From: Collinsella aerofaciens
GTDB taxonomy: Bacteria > Actinomycetota > Coriobacteriia > Coriobacteriales > Coriobacteriaceae
Direction of reading: 5' to 3'
Assembly (NCBI RefSeq): GCF_015548375.1
Contig: NZ_JADMWW010000010.1
Location: 17,846 to 81,845 of the forward strand
Length of the DNA: 64,000 nucleotides
Part shown: positions 34,718-44,320 of the stretch, piece after piece
How the letters are laid out: each line of letters starts with the position of its first letter
How positions within the stretch are numbered: the stretch's first letter is position 1
Notes under the pieces: generated by a model
Databases searched by the model: none
What the model was told of the DNA's origin: nothing
The model's input: only the letters and a program-made list of their open reading frames with translations
Position numbers and translations under genes: made by a program

Positions 34718-36351
34718 CTGTGTTCATAGGTTGTTTGCGTGATGATAGGCTCGGAAATAACGGGAATATCTACATCGTCCACGAAGTTGAAGAAAATCTT
34801 CACTTTCTGCTTGCGCTTGCCGCTGGATTTGTCCGGGGCATAGACGATGATTTTCTTGATATACTCGTTCACGATGGTCTGTGTCAGCTCCTCCACATCC
34901 ACATATTTCTGTGTCAGGGCGATAAAGGCATCCAGACCGTCGTTCATTTCTTCCCGCTGTTCCACCCATTCTTCGATAACTTCAATTTCGAGCTTTAACC
35001 GTTCCTGCTCCGCTTCATAGTCCGCAGACATCTTTCTGTATCTGTCCTGATTGAGATTTCCAAGAACATAGTCCTCGTACAGCCGGGCGATGATGACATC
35101 CAGATCGGCAAGGCGTTTCTTTGCCTGTTCCAGCTTCTTTTTGTCATCCCGGATGCTGCGCTCCTGGTCAGTCCTGCGGCATTGCAGCCATTCCTCCTGA
35201 AAACCGTCCACATCGCTTCGGATATACTCATTGACTGCCCGGATGCGTTCCAGAACGATTTCACGAAGCACATCTTCCCGGATATAGTGGGCAGTACAAG
35301 TACCACGGTTGCTCTTGTAGTTGTTGCAGACGTAGTGATCCTGCTTGCCCTCAAAGCTTTTGCTTGTGGCAAAGTGGAGCTTGCCGCCGCAATCGGCACA
35401 AAACAGAAGCCCGGAGAACAATCCCTGCCGTTCCGCTTTTGCGGGGCGGCGTTTGTTTTTCCTCAGTTCCTGCACCCTGTCAAACTGTGCCTGAGATACA
35501 ATCGCTTCCTGTGTGTCCGGCAGATAAAACATATTCTCCGGCTCATTGGGAATCCGCTTTTTCAGCTTGTAGGACTTGGAATAAGTCTTGAAGTTGCAGG
35601 TACAGCCTGTGTACTCCTGCCGTTCCAAAATCCCTGCAATGGACTGGTTGCCCCAGTGGTACGGTCTTTCCGGCATCGGCTTTTTCTTTCGCTTGGCATA
35701 GAGTGCCTTTGCGGTCATAATCTGCTTTTCTTCCAGAATCCTTGCAATCTGCTCCGGGCCTTTGCCGTCAATGCAAAGGTCGAAGATGAGCTTGACTACC
35801 GGAGCCGCTTCTTCATCCAGAATCCAGTGATCCTTGTCCTCCGGGTCACAGCGGTATCCGTAGGGCGGTTTGCCCATGTGCTTCCCACTGGTTCCTCTCT
35901 GCCGCAAACTGACACGGACTTTCTTGCTGGTATCACGGGGATACCACTCGTTGAACAGATTACGGATTGCGGCGAAGCCCTCGCTGTCTCCCCGGTTGCT
36001 GTCTACGCCATCATTTATAGCGATAAAGCGGACATCATAACTCGGAAAGATAATATCCGTATATTGTCCAACAGTCAGATAGTCACGACCAAAGCGGCTG
36101 AGGTCTTTGACCAGCCAGCAGCCCACAAGCCCCTGCTTGACAAGCTCAAAGCCTTCCTGCACACCGGGACGATTGAAGTTCGTCCCCGTATAACCGTCAT
36201 CCACCAGAATTTTCAGGTTTGTATACCCGTGGTCACGGGCATATCGGGTTAAATACTCTCTCTGATTTGCGATACTGTTACTCTCGCCTTCCTGGGCATC
36301 CTCGTTGCTCAGACGGCAATAGAGAATGGTAATTTTCTGCTGATCCAACAT
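34705..36351 (-). CDS. large serine site-specific recombinase (TnpX/TndX-like)
   Basis: Catalyses excision and insertion of the element. The 548-aa protein has the resolvase domain ITILYCRLSNEDAQEGES (catalytic Ser15), the LVKDLSRFGRDYL arginine motif, a recombinase domain GKHMGKPPYGYR, the zinc ribbon CADCGGKLHFA..YVCNNYKSNRGTC, and a long C-terminal coiled coil (about residues 410-490). Start ATG 36351 has a perfect AAGGAGGATATT site. It lies at the left edge and reads outward to within 35 bp of the inverted repeat. Family members cut at a GA dinucleotide. Confidence 0.95.
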   Translation of the reverse strand: MLDQQKITILYCRLSNEDAQEGESNSIANQREYLTRYARDHGYTNLKILVDDGYTGTNFNRPGVQEGFELVKQGLVGCWLVKDLSRFGRDYLTVGQYTDIIFPSYDVRFIAINDGVDSNRGDSEGFAAIRNLFNEWYPRDTSKKVRVSLRQRGTSGKHMGKPPYGYRCDPEDKDHWILDEEAAPVVKLIFDLCIDGKGPEQIARILEEKQIMTAKALYAKRKKKPMPERPYHWGNQSIAGILERQEYTGCTCNFKTYSKSYKLKKRIPNEPENMFYLPDTQEAIVSQAQFDRVQELRKNKRRPAKAERQGLFSGLLFCADCGGKLHFATSKSFEGKQDHYVCNNYKSNRGTCTAHYIREDVLREIVLERIRAVNEYIRSDVDGFQEEWLQCRRTDQERSIRDDKKKLEQAKKRLADLDVIIARLYEDYVLGNLNQDRYRKMSADYEAEQERLKLEIEVIEEWVEQREEMNDGLDAFIALTQKYVDVEELTQTIVNEYIKKIIVYAPDKSSGKRKQKVKIFFNFVDDVDIPVISEPIITQTTYEHRKTA

Positions 36352-36431
36352 AATATCCTCCTTCGGTGGTTGGTCAGCCGACAGTACCGTTGTGCATATT
36401 GGAATTATATCATGCTTTTGTGTCGCAGTCA

Positions 36432-36734
36432 TTAACAAATCACCCCCTTGTCAGAAAAAATGAGCCGTTTTACCTTGTCGGTAAGTGGCTCATTTCCATC
36501 ACACTCCGTTTCAATCACATACCATGTGTTTCCGATCTTGCACTCAATGGTTTTGCAGAAAGAGGACTGTGCCGCTTCCCAACGCTTGCGGCATTCTTCC
36601 AGAAAATCAATAGGCGGCTCAAAAATCGGATCGAAGCAGGAGCAAATATCAATATAGCCGATGGCATCGTTGATTTCTTCCATCGGGGCATCTTCCATAA
36701 TCATCTTGTTAATTTCATCTACGGTTTTCTTCAT
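36432..36734 (-). CDS. TnpW-like transposon protein with N-terminal extension
   Basis: 100-aa protein. Its C-terminus IECKIGNTWYVIETECDG then DKVKRLI has the spacing of TnpW proteins of Tn4451-like elements (short, IGxTxYxV...KxKRLI). The first ~60 residues (MKKTVDEINKMIMEDAPMEE..YIDICSC) form a separate helical part not in classical TnpW. Its role is unknown even in Tn4451. An AAAGGAAC site lies upstream; the gene follows the relaxase gene in the same direction. Confidence 0.7.
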   Translation of the reverse strand: MKKTVDEINKMIMEDAPMEEINDAIGYIDICSCFDPIFEPPIDFLEECRKRWEAAQSSFCKTIECKIGNTWYVIETECDGNEPLTDKVKRLIFSDKGVIC

Positions 36735-36752
36735 AGGCAAATAGTTCCTTTC

Positions 36753-38042
36753 TTAAATTTCCATGTCCTGTCCACGATTGCGGGCAGGGTGTTTGTGTTC
36801 ATACAGTTCCTTTCCCCTGGCGAGGATGGCATTGATAAAAGCCCAGACCTTTTCAGATGCAATCTCAATCGCATCCAGGAAAGGCTGGGCTTTCTGTTTC
36901 AGCTCCTCATAGTCTTTGTTCAGTTTTTCAAAACGGTCTTTCCATATCTTTGCGTTTTTATCTGCCTGCTCGAATTTCTGCTTGTATTTCAGCTTCTCAG
37001 ACTTTTCCGCAAAGCTGCTGACCGCATAATCCTTTAGCGTGCGGCACTCATCCGCCGTCATGGTAACATTTCCCGTAATGGGATTTTTCTTGCCCATCGA
37101 CTCAATCTCATGTGCAGTCATAGCAACAGACTTAGCAGCCTGAGTTTCCTTTTTCAGAGCTTCCAGTTTCTTTTTCTGCTTCTCCGTGGCAGCTTTGGCA
37201 TCCGCTAAGCTCTGCTCGGCCTGTGCCACCTGTCCGGTCACAGCTTCCAAACGCTGCTGTTCGGCCTGTACCTTGAACTGTGTCACCGTCAGATGTTCTT
37301 CGGTGCTGCCACATTCTCCACGCTCTACATCGGTATAACCAGCGTTTCGCATGAAATTGAAAAAGTCATCCTGCAGCACACTGTAGGACGACTTCAAAAT
37401 CTTTTTCCCTTTTGCGTTCAACATAGGATTTCCGTTTTCATCAAGAACGGGTTTGGATTCCCACTTCTTACTGCGGCTGACCTGTGTGATCGTTTCCTTT
37501 ACCGTTCCCCGGAGGGATTCATCCTTGCATCGCTTCGACCACAGGATTTGTTTCTCCACCACCGGGATATAAACCACATGAAGGTGATAGTGGTACACAT
37601 CCTCACCCAGAGCTTCCGACATTGCCCGGTTGCGCTCGTCGGCATGCATTACAGCGGAGAGGATATACTGCTCACCGCCCACGATCTCCACGGCGGCTTT
37701 ATAGGCATCGGCATAAAACTGTTTTGCAAACTCATAGCCGCCGTGGTTGTAGAAATAAGCGGAGTTCACATCGAAAACCAACTCGCCATATTTGACGGCA
37801 TCCGGTTTCAGCCCTCTGGTGGAGATGATCTTGTCCTGCTCCATCTGCTCAAACATTTTTACATAATCGTCAGTGGGAGACTTGAAGTGAACATTCAGCG
37901 CAGTACGTTCCGGCACGATGTCCACATTGGAATAACGGTCTTTTTCACGCTCATTGTGTTCCTGTACTTTTGTCACATCATCCGGAGTTTCCAAGTCCTG
38001 ATTTCTGGCTAAGGTACGATCAATTCCATCATTTCTTGCCAT
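36753..38042 (-). CDS. MobV-family relaxase (Pre/Mob, TnpZ-like)
   Basis: Nicks the element at oriT and pilots single-stranded DNA into a helper conjugation channel. The 429-aa protein starts MARNDGIDRTLARNQDL (site AAAGGACA), has the Pre/Mob N-domain VNSAYFYNHGGYEF, the metal-binding motif VYHYHLHVVYIPV with the HxHxx histidines, and a long coiled coil from about residue 250 to 400 with Lys/Glu/Ala repeats. Full length. The likely oriT lies 62 bases before the start. Confidence 0.93.
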   Translation of the reverse strand: MARNDGIDRTLARNQDLETPDDVTKVQEHNEREKDRYSNVDIVPERTALNVHFKSPTDDYVKMFEQMEQDKIISTRGLKPDAVKYGELVFDVNSAYFYNHGGYEFAKQFYADAYKAAVEIVGGEQYILSAVMHADERNRAMSEALGEDVYHYHLHVVYIPVVEKQILWSKRCKDESLRGTVKETITQVSRSKKWESKPVLDENGNPMLNAKGKKILKSSYSVLQDDFFNFMRNAGYTDVERGECGSTEEHLTVTQFKVQAEQQRLEAVTGQVAQAEQSLADAKAATEKQKKKLEALKKETQAAKSVAMTAHEIESMGKKNPITGNVTMTADECRTLKDYAVSSFAEKSEKLKYKQKFEQADKNAKIWKDRFEKLNKDYEELKQKAQPFLDAIEIASEKVWAFINAILARGKELYEHKHPARNRGQDMEI

Positions 38043-38103
38043 AGATTTTTGTCCTTTCTTTAAGATTTGCAGACAGCGGAGGGCTGAGGAACGGCACTTT
38101 TTC

Positions 38104-38131
38104 AAAGTGTAATAACCCACTATTACACTTT
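38104..38131 (-). other. candidate oriT
   Basis: A perfect 11-bp inverted repeat AAAGTGTAATA/TATTACACTTT with six-base loop. On the minus strand the centre reads AATAGTGGGTTATT, close to the MobV nick site of pMV158 (TAGTGTG/TTA), so nicking is predicted after TAGTGGG. It lies directly upstream of the relaxase gene as expected. Bases 38132-38388 beyond it contain no gene I can support. Confidence 0.75.
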
Positions 38132-38388
38132 CATCCATGCTGGCTACAAAGTGCCGTGGGCTCTCCGAGGGCTCTCCCGAGGGGGAATGCGGTCACTGCG
38201 GTGACCTCTGCTGACCAAGGCAAAATGTCTGCGCCTTTTACCTTGGTCAGCCCGTCTGCATGAAGCTGTTCTGCGGAACATTTCTTGCAGACGATGGCAG
38301 CGAAAACCGTATCTTTCACTGCCTGTCCATGGGCAGCACTGCGGTGCGCCTATGGGGACGGGAGATGCGGAGGGCTGTTGCCGGGGTA

Positions 38389-38604
38389 TCACTTCTCCCG
38401 TCTTTTCTGCCATACGATGTCGTAACCAAGCACAGCGGCAAGCTCCAATACTTCCTTGTATCGTATACTTTCCCGCTGTAATTTTGCGGACAGGTTGGAA
38501 ACGCTGTCGCTCCAACCGTACTCGTCCGAGAGCAGGTCAACAACTTCCTGCATGGTCATCCCGGCACGGATGATCTGTGCCTTTATTTCGTTGCGTATAT
38601 TCAT
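38389..38604 (-). CDS. small helix-turn-helix protein (DUF6471-like)
   Basis: 71-aa DNA-binding-like protein starting MNIRNEIKAQIIRAGMTM, with QEVVDLLSDEYGWSDSVSNL and LAAVLGYDIVWQKRR, an HTH seen in many Clostridiales mobilizable elements. A GGAGG motif is 11 bases before the chosen ATG (38604). Likely regulates element genes or assists the relaxase; the exact role is unknown. Confidence 0.75.
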   Translation of the reverse strand: MNIRNEIKAQIIRAGMTMQEVVDLLSDEYGWSDSVSNLSAKLQRESIRYKEVLELAAVLGYDIVWQKRREK

Positions 38605-39004
38605 ATTGATAAAATCCTCCATAATTCAGTTCATGTGTCGGTGCAACCTCTGCGCTCCAAGGTGGAGTGGATGCACCGAACAGTGAAAAATCTGCAATCT
38701 CCGAAATCCGTTCAGAATTTCGCTTGTGATGTCCTGTCCATATATGACCATATCCCACTTTGCCGTTTTGTGTGGTTTGGTCTGGAACAGTGAAAACACC
38801 CATTGTTCCGTGAACAGGGTACACGGTTCAGAGAAGCACGATTTCGTGAAATAGTTTCGTCCTGCGGTCAAAAACTTTGCTGTTTCCATTACCATTGATT
38901 TTTAATGCCCGAAAACAGGTCAGCTTTGAAAGCTGCTGTTTCCTATAACGGAAGAAAACAGGGGTAAATGCTGCGTACATACGTACAGAGCATGACTGGC
39001 AAAA
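38605..39004. other. spacer between HTH and primase genes
   Basis: A 90-codon open frame exists on the minus strand (38895-38626, MVMETAKFLTAGRNY) but has no ribosome site, no recognisable domain, and runs across sequence that looks like element-specific non-coding DNA. Repeated ACGTACG-type motifs occur near 38975-39040. I do not call a gene here. Confidence 0.4.
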
Positions 39005-40378
39005 TCAATCCCGCCAGTCCTCCGGTACGTACGTACACGGCGAAACATCGTAAAATCCATTTATATGAGGTCTTGCCACAGCTTCCACGCCCATAAAGCC
39101 CCACACCCGCCGTCCGGCAGAGTTGGTGATGTTGTTGCAATGCTCCAGATTGAATCTCCCGGCATTGGCAATCATGGCATCGCTGAATCTACGGGCTTTC
39201 AGCGGTGCAAGGGAGTTTTCCTCACACCACATCCGGTAGATTTCATAGAAATCCTTAGAGCTGATGGAAGCATCCGCTTTCAATCGGATGTATCCCTCCG
39301 ACTCCATGAAATCAAAGATATTGTTGTTGTCACGCTTGACCGCTTCCCGGTTTTCCCGGATACGGTCACTCTCCGTAAACTTAAAGTTGTTGGCAACAAG
39401 CCGCTGTAAGCCTTCAAATGCCCACAGGAAGATACCCTCGGCTTCAGCTTTCATCTTCTCTGCAAGGTCAGGATCATCGGCTCTGTCCATGGGCTTTTCT
39501 TTGGTGGTCAGCACAAGCTGTCTGCGGTAAAAACCATCGCTGCGATCATATAGGGCTTGCAGATCACCATTGCTGAATGCCAGCAACCGGGCAAACATCC
39601 AGCCCTGATAACTCTGCTTGCCCTTGCGTTCCAAGTCCATTTTGCCCTGTGCAGTCACGATGGATTTTACATAGTTGGTCTGACGCAGAGCTTCCATCCG
39701 CATATCATCATCCACGCACAGCAGGATGTGTTCCAGATCGGCACGGGCAAAACGGTTTTCAGAAATCTTCCCGATGCTGCCGTCTTTCATATTCGTGCCG
39801 AAGATGGTGGACAGCACCGCACCGATTTGAGATTTACCCTCGCCACCGTTGCCTTTAATCACCATCATGCGCTGCCCCTTGTTGGAGGGAATCAGGCAAT
39901 AGCCGATAAACTCCTGCAAAGTTGGAATGTCCTCGGCGTAAAGCAACCCATCCAGAAAGTTCAGCCAGATCACCGGTGCAGGAGCATCGGGATTATAGCC
40001 GACAGGCAGACGGCTTCGCACGATAGCCGGTCTGCCTTCGGTGAAAGTGCCGTTCAAGAGCAGCGTACCGTTGGCAACATGGATGCGATCCTGCTCCGGA
40101 GGGAAGTCAGACACCTGCGCTTCCAGTTTCAGCACTTCCAGAATGTTGGTGATCTTCCGTGGGATGTTGTTCACGGCACAAAATTTCAGCTTGTCGTAAA
40201 TCTCCCCACGCAGAGGAAGGTCATCCGTCACTCGACCATCGGGCGTGAAAAAAGCTCCGTTTGCGAAGATGATTCTGCGCTCATGCAGAAATTCTTCACA
40301 AAACAGAGCTTCGTTGATGTTCTGCCCGTCAAACCAGACAGGAAAATTCATATTAGGCGTTTTCCGGTTCTTCGCCAC
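39005..40378 (-). CDS. P4-type primase/helicase (D5 family)
   Basis: Plasmid/phage-style replication ATPase. The 457-aa protein has Walker A KGNGGEGKSQIGAVL, Walker B ILLCVDDDMRME, and the arginine-finger region RLLAFSNGDLQALYDRSDGF, typical of D5/DUF5906 superfamily-3 helicases. Starts at GTG 40378 (VAKNRKTPNMNFPVWFD) because GGAGGTGG precedes it; it overlaps the primase gene by 26 bases. May let the excised circle replicate, as seen for some integrative elements. Confidence 0.87.
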   Translation of the reverse strand: MAKNRKTPNMNFPVWFDGQNINEALFCEEFLHERRIIFANGAFFTPDGRVTDDLPLRGEIYDKLKFCAVNNIPRKITNILEVLKLEAQVSDFPPEQDRIHVANGTLLLNGTFTEGRPAIVRSRLPVGYNPDAPAPVIWLNFLDGLLYAEDIPTLQEFIGYCLIPSNKGQRMMVIKGNGGEGKSQIGAVLSTIFGTNMKDGSIGKISENRFARADLEHILLCVDDDMRMEALRQTNYVKSIVTAQGKMDLERKGKQSYQGWMFARLLAFSNGDLQALYDRSDGFYRRQLVLTTKEKPMDRADDPDLAEKMKAEAEGIFLWAFEGLQRLVANNFKFTESDRIRENREAVKRDNNNIFDFMESEGYIRLKADASISSKDFYEIYRMWCEENSLAPLKARRFSDAMIANAGRFNLEHCNNITNSAGRRVWGFMGVEAVARPHINGFYDVSPCTYVPEDWRD

Positions 40379-40973
40379 GGTGCGCCACCTCCTTTTTCTT
40401 TCGTGCGGTATACTCTTGCAGAAAAGCAATTTTGTCGTCCTGCATCAGCTTGTCCACCAATGCCACCCGTTCTTCCAGATCACCCACCGTCAGCACATCT
40501 GCCATATATTCGATATAGCAGTGCATCTGGCAGGCTTCCACAAAACGGTCATCCAGAGCATCTTCCGGTGTCTTGGGTGCGTATCGTATTTTCCAATCTT
40601 CCAGCAGATGCAGATAATCCGTCAGCACCCGGAAACACAGCATTTCATTCTCCCGGAACTGACGGATATAGGGACGCTTTGGCTTGACCATAGCTGCGGC
40701 AGTGGGCGGTTTCGGGTCAAGCCCGAAGTCCGCAGCCAGCTTTTGCGCTGCTTCATAACTGCTCAGATCGAACAGTCTTGCCACAAGGTCGATTACATCC
40801 CCCTTGGCTCCGCAGCCGAAGCAGAAGAAATAATCCTCGTTCAGCTTCAAGCTCGGATGCCTGTCGTTGTGGAACGGGCAGCAAGCCATACCATTGCGGT
40901 TGACATTCAGCCCGTAGTGTTTTGCGGCTTGCTTTACGCTGATTGCCGCCTTGATGATTTCATAGATTGTCAT
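40353..40973 (-). CDS. CHC2 zinc-finger DNA primase
   Basis: 206-aa protein starting MTIYEIIKAAISVKQAAKHY with GGAGG five bases... upstream of TTTTTCT. It has the CHC2 zinc finger CCPFHNDRHPS..FFCFGCGAKGDV (Cys32, His35, Cys51, Cys54), then VARLFDLSSYEAAQKLA. The catalytic TOPRIM domain of full DnaG is absent, so it is a primase-like zinc-binding half that may work with the adjacent D5 protein. Confidence 0.88.
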   Translation of the reverse strand: MTIYEIIKAAISVKQAAKHYGLNVNRNGMACCPFHNDRHPSLKLNEDYFFCFGCGAKGDVIDLVARLFDLSSYEAAQKLAADFGLDPKPPTAAAMVKPKRPYIRQFRENEMLCFRVLTDYLHLLEDWKIRYAPKTPEDALDDRFVEACQMHCYIEYMADVLTVGDLEERVALVDKLMQDDKIAFLQEYTARKKKEVAHRGEEPENA

Positions 40974-41195
40974 AGAAAAACCTCCGTTCATAGTATTTAG
41001 AAAGCACGAAACACCCGCCGTGATTGGCAGGGGTTTGGCTCCTTCTACTATGGTTATGCCGGATTTTTCAAAAAACAGGCTAATCGGAGGACAACCCCGT
41101 TTCAAAAAACAGGACAACTTATGGATAGATGTAGATTTCTTTACATTAGCATGATAGAATTAAGAAAATGAAAAAACAGGACAGGAGGGGCAAGC

Positions 41196-42302
41196 ATGAA
41201 CCAAGAACTGATGACATTGGATTTTTGGCAGGATACGGTCATATATGAGGGAAAAACACTTCCTGTCGGCGCTCTTGCCTGTGATGCGCTGAATGTCCCT
41301 GCGGATACCATCGCAAAGATGAACGAGCAATGCGAGAAAATCAATCTGCTGCTTGGAATATTAAACGCCGGACAGGATGCTTCTGCACTCTGTCCTATTG
41401 CAACGGAAGCTGCTCTGACGATGCTTGATATTCTCAGTCAAACACCGCCGTTCTCCTATATGAATATCTCAAAGCACAGAGAACGGATTGAAAAAGTCTT
41501 TACTGTGGACAATGCGCTGAAATATGTGGAGTTTGCCATAAAAGCCGCAACCAATTCTTTGCAATTTGAAGAAATCCAGAACTTTGCCGATGCGATGATG
41601 CTCCAACGTTATACCGCAGTTTTCGGGCATCTGGCATACTCCCTTGGGGAATACCAAACGGCCATGCTTGATTTTGCAGAAAAATCAGACGGCAATGAAG
41701 CAGAACGCACCGCAGAGGGTTTTGCAAAAATGTTCGGCGACTATTTTCCGCCGGAGTTCTCTATCACGGAGGGCAATGCCTGGATGTCTACTTTGAATAA
41801 TTCCGTTCAGTATATATCGGTCATCCGTCCCGGCGAAAAAGTTGCGAAGCTGGTCAAGCGGATGCACTATGTATCCTTTGTAGGGATGTTCCGGTCTGAT
41901 CTTTTTGAGGGCTTATGTGTTGGTCATGCCCCGAAAAAATGCAAAATCTGCGGCAAGTGGTTCCTCACCACCAACGCAAGGCACACCAAATACTGCGGCG
42001 GCTATGCACCGGGGGACAAGCTGCACCGCACTTGCCGACAGATCGGCAACCTGAAAGGCAGAGAACAACGGGAGCTTGCGGACGATCATCCGGTGAAACA
42101 GATTTATGAGAAACGGCTGAACACCATAAACCGCTATGTGAAGCGTGGTACTCTGGACGCTGATCTTGCAGAGGTTATGAAAAAGCTGGCAAAGGATAAA
42201 ATGCTTCGAGCGCTGAGCAATGTCGCCTATGCCAAAGGTGATTACGAAAAAGAGATGGGACAGGCTGCTTTGAAGAAAGAAGCAAAATTACGGACGAAAT
42301 GA
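41196..42302 (+). CDS. DUF6076-like zinc-binding protein
   Basis: 368-aa protein, first gene of the rightward half. The N-terminal ~230 residues are helical and unfamiliar; the C-terminal part has CKICGKWFLTTNARHTKYCGG and HRTCRQIGNLKGRE, a treble-clef-like zinc site (Cys-X2-Cys, His, Cys, Cys) followed by a basic helical tail. Such proteins are common in Clostridiales mobile elements and are labelled DUF6076; function unknown. Ribosome site CAGGAGGGG. The divergent spacer 40974-41195 should hold promoters for both halves. Confidence 0.75.
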   Translation: MNQELMTLDFWQDTVIYEGKTLPVGALACDALNVPADTIAKMNEQCEKINLLLGILNAGQDASALCPIATEAALTMLDILSQTPPFSYMNISKHRERIEKVFTVDNALKYVEFAIKAATNSLQFEEIQNFADAMMLQRYTAVFGHLAYSLGEYQTAMLDFAEKSDGNEAERTAEGFAKMFGDYFPPEFSITEGNAWMSTLNNSVQYISVIRPGEKVAKLVKRMHYVSFVGMFRSDLFEGLCVGHAPKKCKICGKWFLTTNARHTKYCGGYAPGDKLHRTCRQIGNLKGREQRELADDHPVKQIYEKRLNTINRYVKRGTLDADLAEVMKKLAKDKMLRALSNVAYAKGDYEKEMGQAALKKEAKLRTK

Positions 42303-42312
42303 GGAATATGTA

Positions 42313-43020
42313 ATGGCACAGAAATATGATTTAACTGATATTGGGAATGCGCTTAGCCGGGTTATGGACAATCCTATGACCAAAATAATCCGTTCTGGCT
42401 CTATTGGTGTGTTGGGCGTAGTAAACCCAGTTGCGGGAATTGTAGGCGGAATAGGAAATGATCTTCTATCTGAATACAATACCTTCAAACTCGGCCATCT
42501 ACTGAACGGTCTTGCATCTGGCTTTAATCTCGAAAGAAGATTGAACGAGCTTTACAACTATGTAAACTCCAGCCCGGAAAAGGCTATTATCGTAGCCAAT
42601 CTGTTCAAACAAACCGTAAATGCAGAATGCCCAAAGGTTTGCGTTATTTATGGTCTAATTCTTGCAAACCATTTAGAAACACTTACAGAATTCACGCACG
42701 AAGAATTGATTGTCTGTAAAGCTTTGGAAAACGCTACGGATTATGATCTGAAGAATTTCAAAGAAATAATGGAGAACTATCTTAAGCCAACATCAAATGG
42801 AAGAAGAATTGTATTTCCAAAAGACTTTGCAGATATTGCTGCTTTCACCACCACATGCGATTGGTGTGTATATAATAGAATCTTTGTTTCTCGCACAGCA
42901 GAGTGGGGTGAAATGGAAGAAGGCATTTTGGATATGAGCACGTACTATTACGAGGCAAATCCTGCATCTGTTCTTCTGGATAATATAAATGCTGCAAGAC
43001 AAACTTGGAATTATGGTTAA
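42313..43020 (+). CDS. unknown cargo protein, 235 aa
   Basis: No family recognised. It starts MAQKYDLTDIGNALSRVM, has a Gly-rich hydrophobic stretch SIGVLGVVNPVAGIVGGIGND near residues 29-49 that could contact a membrane, and a mainly helical remainder with a cysteine pair TTTCDWCVYNR near residues 180-190. It is AT-richer than the genes either side. Ten bases separate it from the DUF6076-like gene, and it is followed by the sigma-like gene 35 bases on, so it looks inserted into a conserved element backbone. Could be exclusion, defence or immunity; that is conjecture. Confidence 0.7.
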   Translation: MAQKYDLTDIGNALSRVMDNPMTKIIRSGSIGVLGVVNPVAGIVGGIGNDLLSEYNTFKLGHLLNGLASGFNLERRLNELYNYVNSSPEKAIIVANLFKQTVNAECPKVCVIYGLILANHLETLTEFTHEELIVCKALENATDYDLKNFKEIMENYLKPTSNGRRIVFPKDFADIAAFTTTCDWCVYNRIFVSRTAEWGEMEEGILDMSTYYYEANPASVLLDNINAARQTWNYG

Positions 43021-43055
43021 TTATTCCCGCTGATTACTTAGAAGGGAGGTGCGCT

Positions 43056-44243
43056 ATGCTAAATGATTTTTCGTGGAACATGACCGGATACATACCGAAG
43101 CACCAAGTTAATCCACACGGTGACGGCATCATCCCCTATGTGGCAGAGCGCATCTTCCAACTGGAACCGGAACCGCCAGCGGTGGACAGTCTGAATGAAT
43201 ATATCCTGTCTGCTTTGCGGGAAAAGAATTTGCTATATTTTTCGTTCTTTCTGCACCACTACGAAACGCAGCTCAACAAGCGCATCAAAGGCTTTCTCAG
43301 TGTGGACGGCGGCAATCTGTACGACACAGACCGATTTATCGATATAAAGATCTCCTGCCGGGAGCAAATGCTCCAAAAGCTGATGGACTATGATCCTGCC
43401 AAGGGTGCGGAGTATGCTACATACATCTATCCGTTCATCTGGGATTCTATGCTCCGTTTCCGCATGGGCGAAGAAAAATGGTCGGTATCCTCTCTGACCA
43501 ATTACAAAATGGTGCGATCAATGGCGTGGCTGTACCATAACACCAAAGATGCGGTCAACCAGTTTTCCAAGAAGTATAACTGCGACCTTGCTCTTGCGGA
43601 AGAATATCTGAAAGTTGTCCGTGGAATCCGCAACCAGCAGCCGTTCTATATAACGGACGAGGACGGCGAGGAAACAGGCGAGGATATAGCCCTTGACGAT
43701 AGCTGGAACTATACCGACATCCTCTGGAACGGCATACAAGCAGAAAAGGTACAGCGGGCATTTGAGAAGCTGAATTACCGGGAACAGACCTTGCTCGAAA
43801 AACGGTTAGCAATCCGTATGACCTGCGGGCGAGTTGGCTCATGGAAGAACCGCCCCACTTTTGAAGAATTGGCGATTATGTTTGAGGGCAGCACAGCCAG
43901 CGGTGCAGAGCGAGCCTACCGGAAAGCGGTGGACAAACTGACAGAACTGCTGGTTGCCGAAGGTGCGCTCCATGCTGTCCGGCTGAAACAGAAAACCAAA
44001 ACCAAGCGCAAAAAGAAAATCGCCGCCGCAATCTACGAATATCAAGCAGACTGCGACGGCGAATGGGGCGAAATTTCAGTTGATTTTGAGAACGGCACAG
44101 CAGAGATTATCCGACTTGCTGATTGGGATACAATTAAAACGAACTGGTTTGCCAAGGAGGCGATCCGGTATATTTTATCATTGTCGCCTGATGCTCTTAC
44201 AAAATATATGCTCGTCCCCCTTGAGCCGCCACTTATATCTTGA
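43056..44243 (+). CDS. sigma-70-like regulatory protein
   Basis: 395-aa protein starting MLNDFSWNMTGYIPKHQV with a perfect GGGAGGTG site. It has a region-2-like helix pair (YDPAKGAEYATYIYPFIWDS), a middle linker, and a region-4-like C-half, LNYREQTLLEKRLAI and RPTFEELAIMFEGSTASGAE, where the recognition helix would lie. Such divergent sigma-like proteins are common in Firmicutes integrative elements. It may switch on element genes; the remaining ~100 C-terminal residues are unassigned. Confidence 0.72.
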   Translation: MLNDFSWNMTGYIPKHQVNPHGDGIIPYVAERIFQLEPEPPAVDSLNEYILSALREKNLLYFSFFLHHYETQLNKRIKGFLSVDGGNLYDTDRFIDIKISCREQMLQKLMDYDPAKGAEYATYIYPFIWDSMLRFRMGEEKWSVSSLTNYKMVRSMAWLYHNTKDAVNQFSKKYNCDLALAEEYLKVVRGIRNQQPFYITDEDGEETGEDIALDDSWNYTDILWNGIQAEKVQRAFEKLNYREQTLLEKRLAIRMTCGRVGSWKNRPTFEELAIMFEGSTASGAERAYRKAVDKLTELLVAEGALHAVRLKQKTKTKRKKKIAAAIYEYQADCDGEWGEISVDFENGTAEIIRLADWDTIKTNWFAKEAIRYILSLSPDALTKYMLVPLEPPLIS

Positions 44244-44320
44244 ATCCTTACAACCACTGTAAGTGGTATTTGCTGTGTTCCCATGCTATCATTTTATTAC
44301 AAATGATAGGAGGTATTCAC

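Noticed and set aside
38626..38895. 90-aa frame in the mobile element
   Set aside because: No ribosome site or domain; lies in non-coding element DNA.
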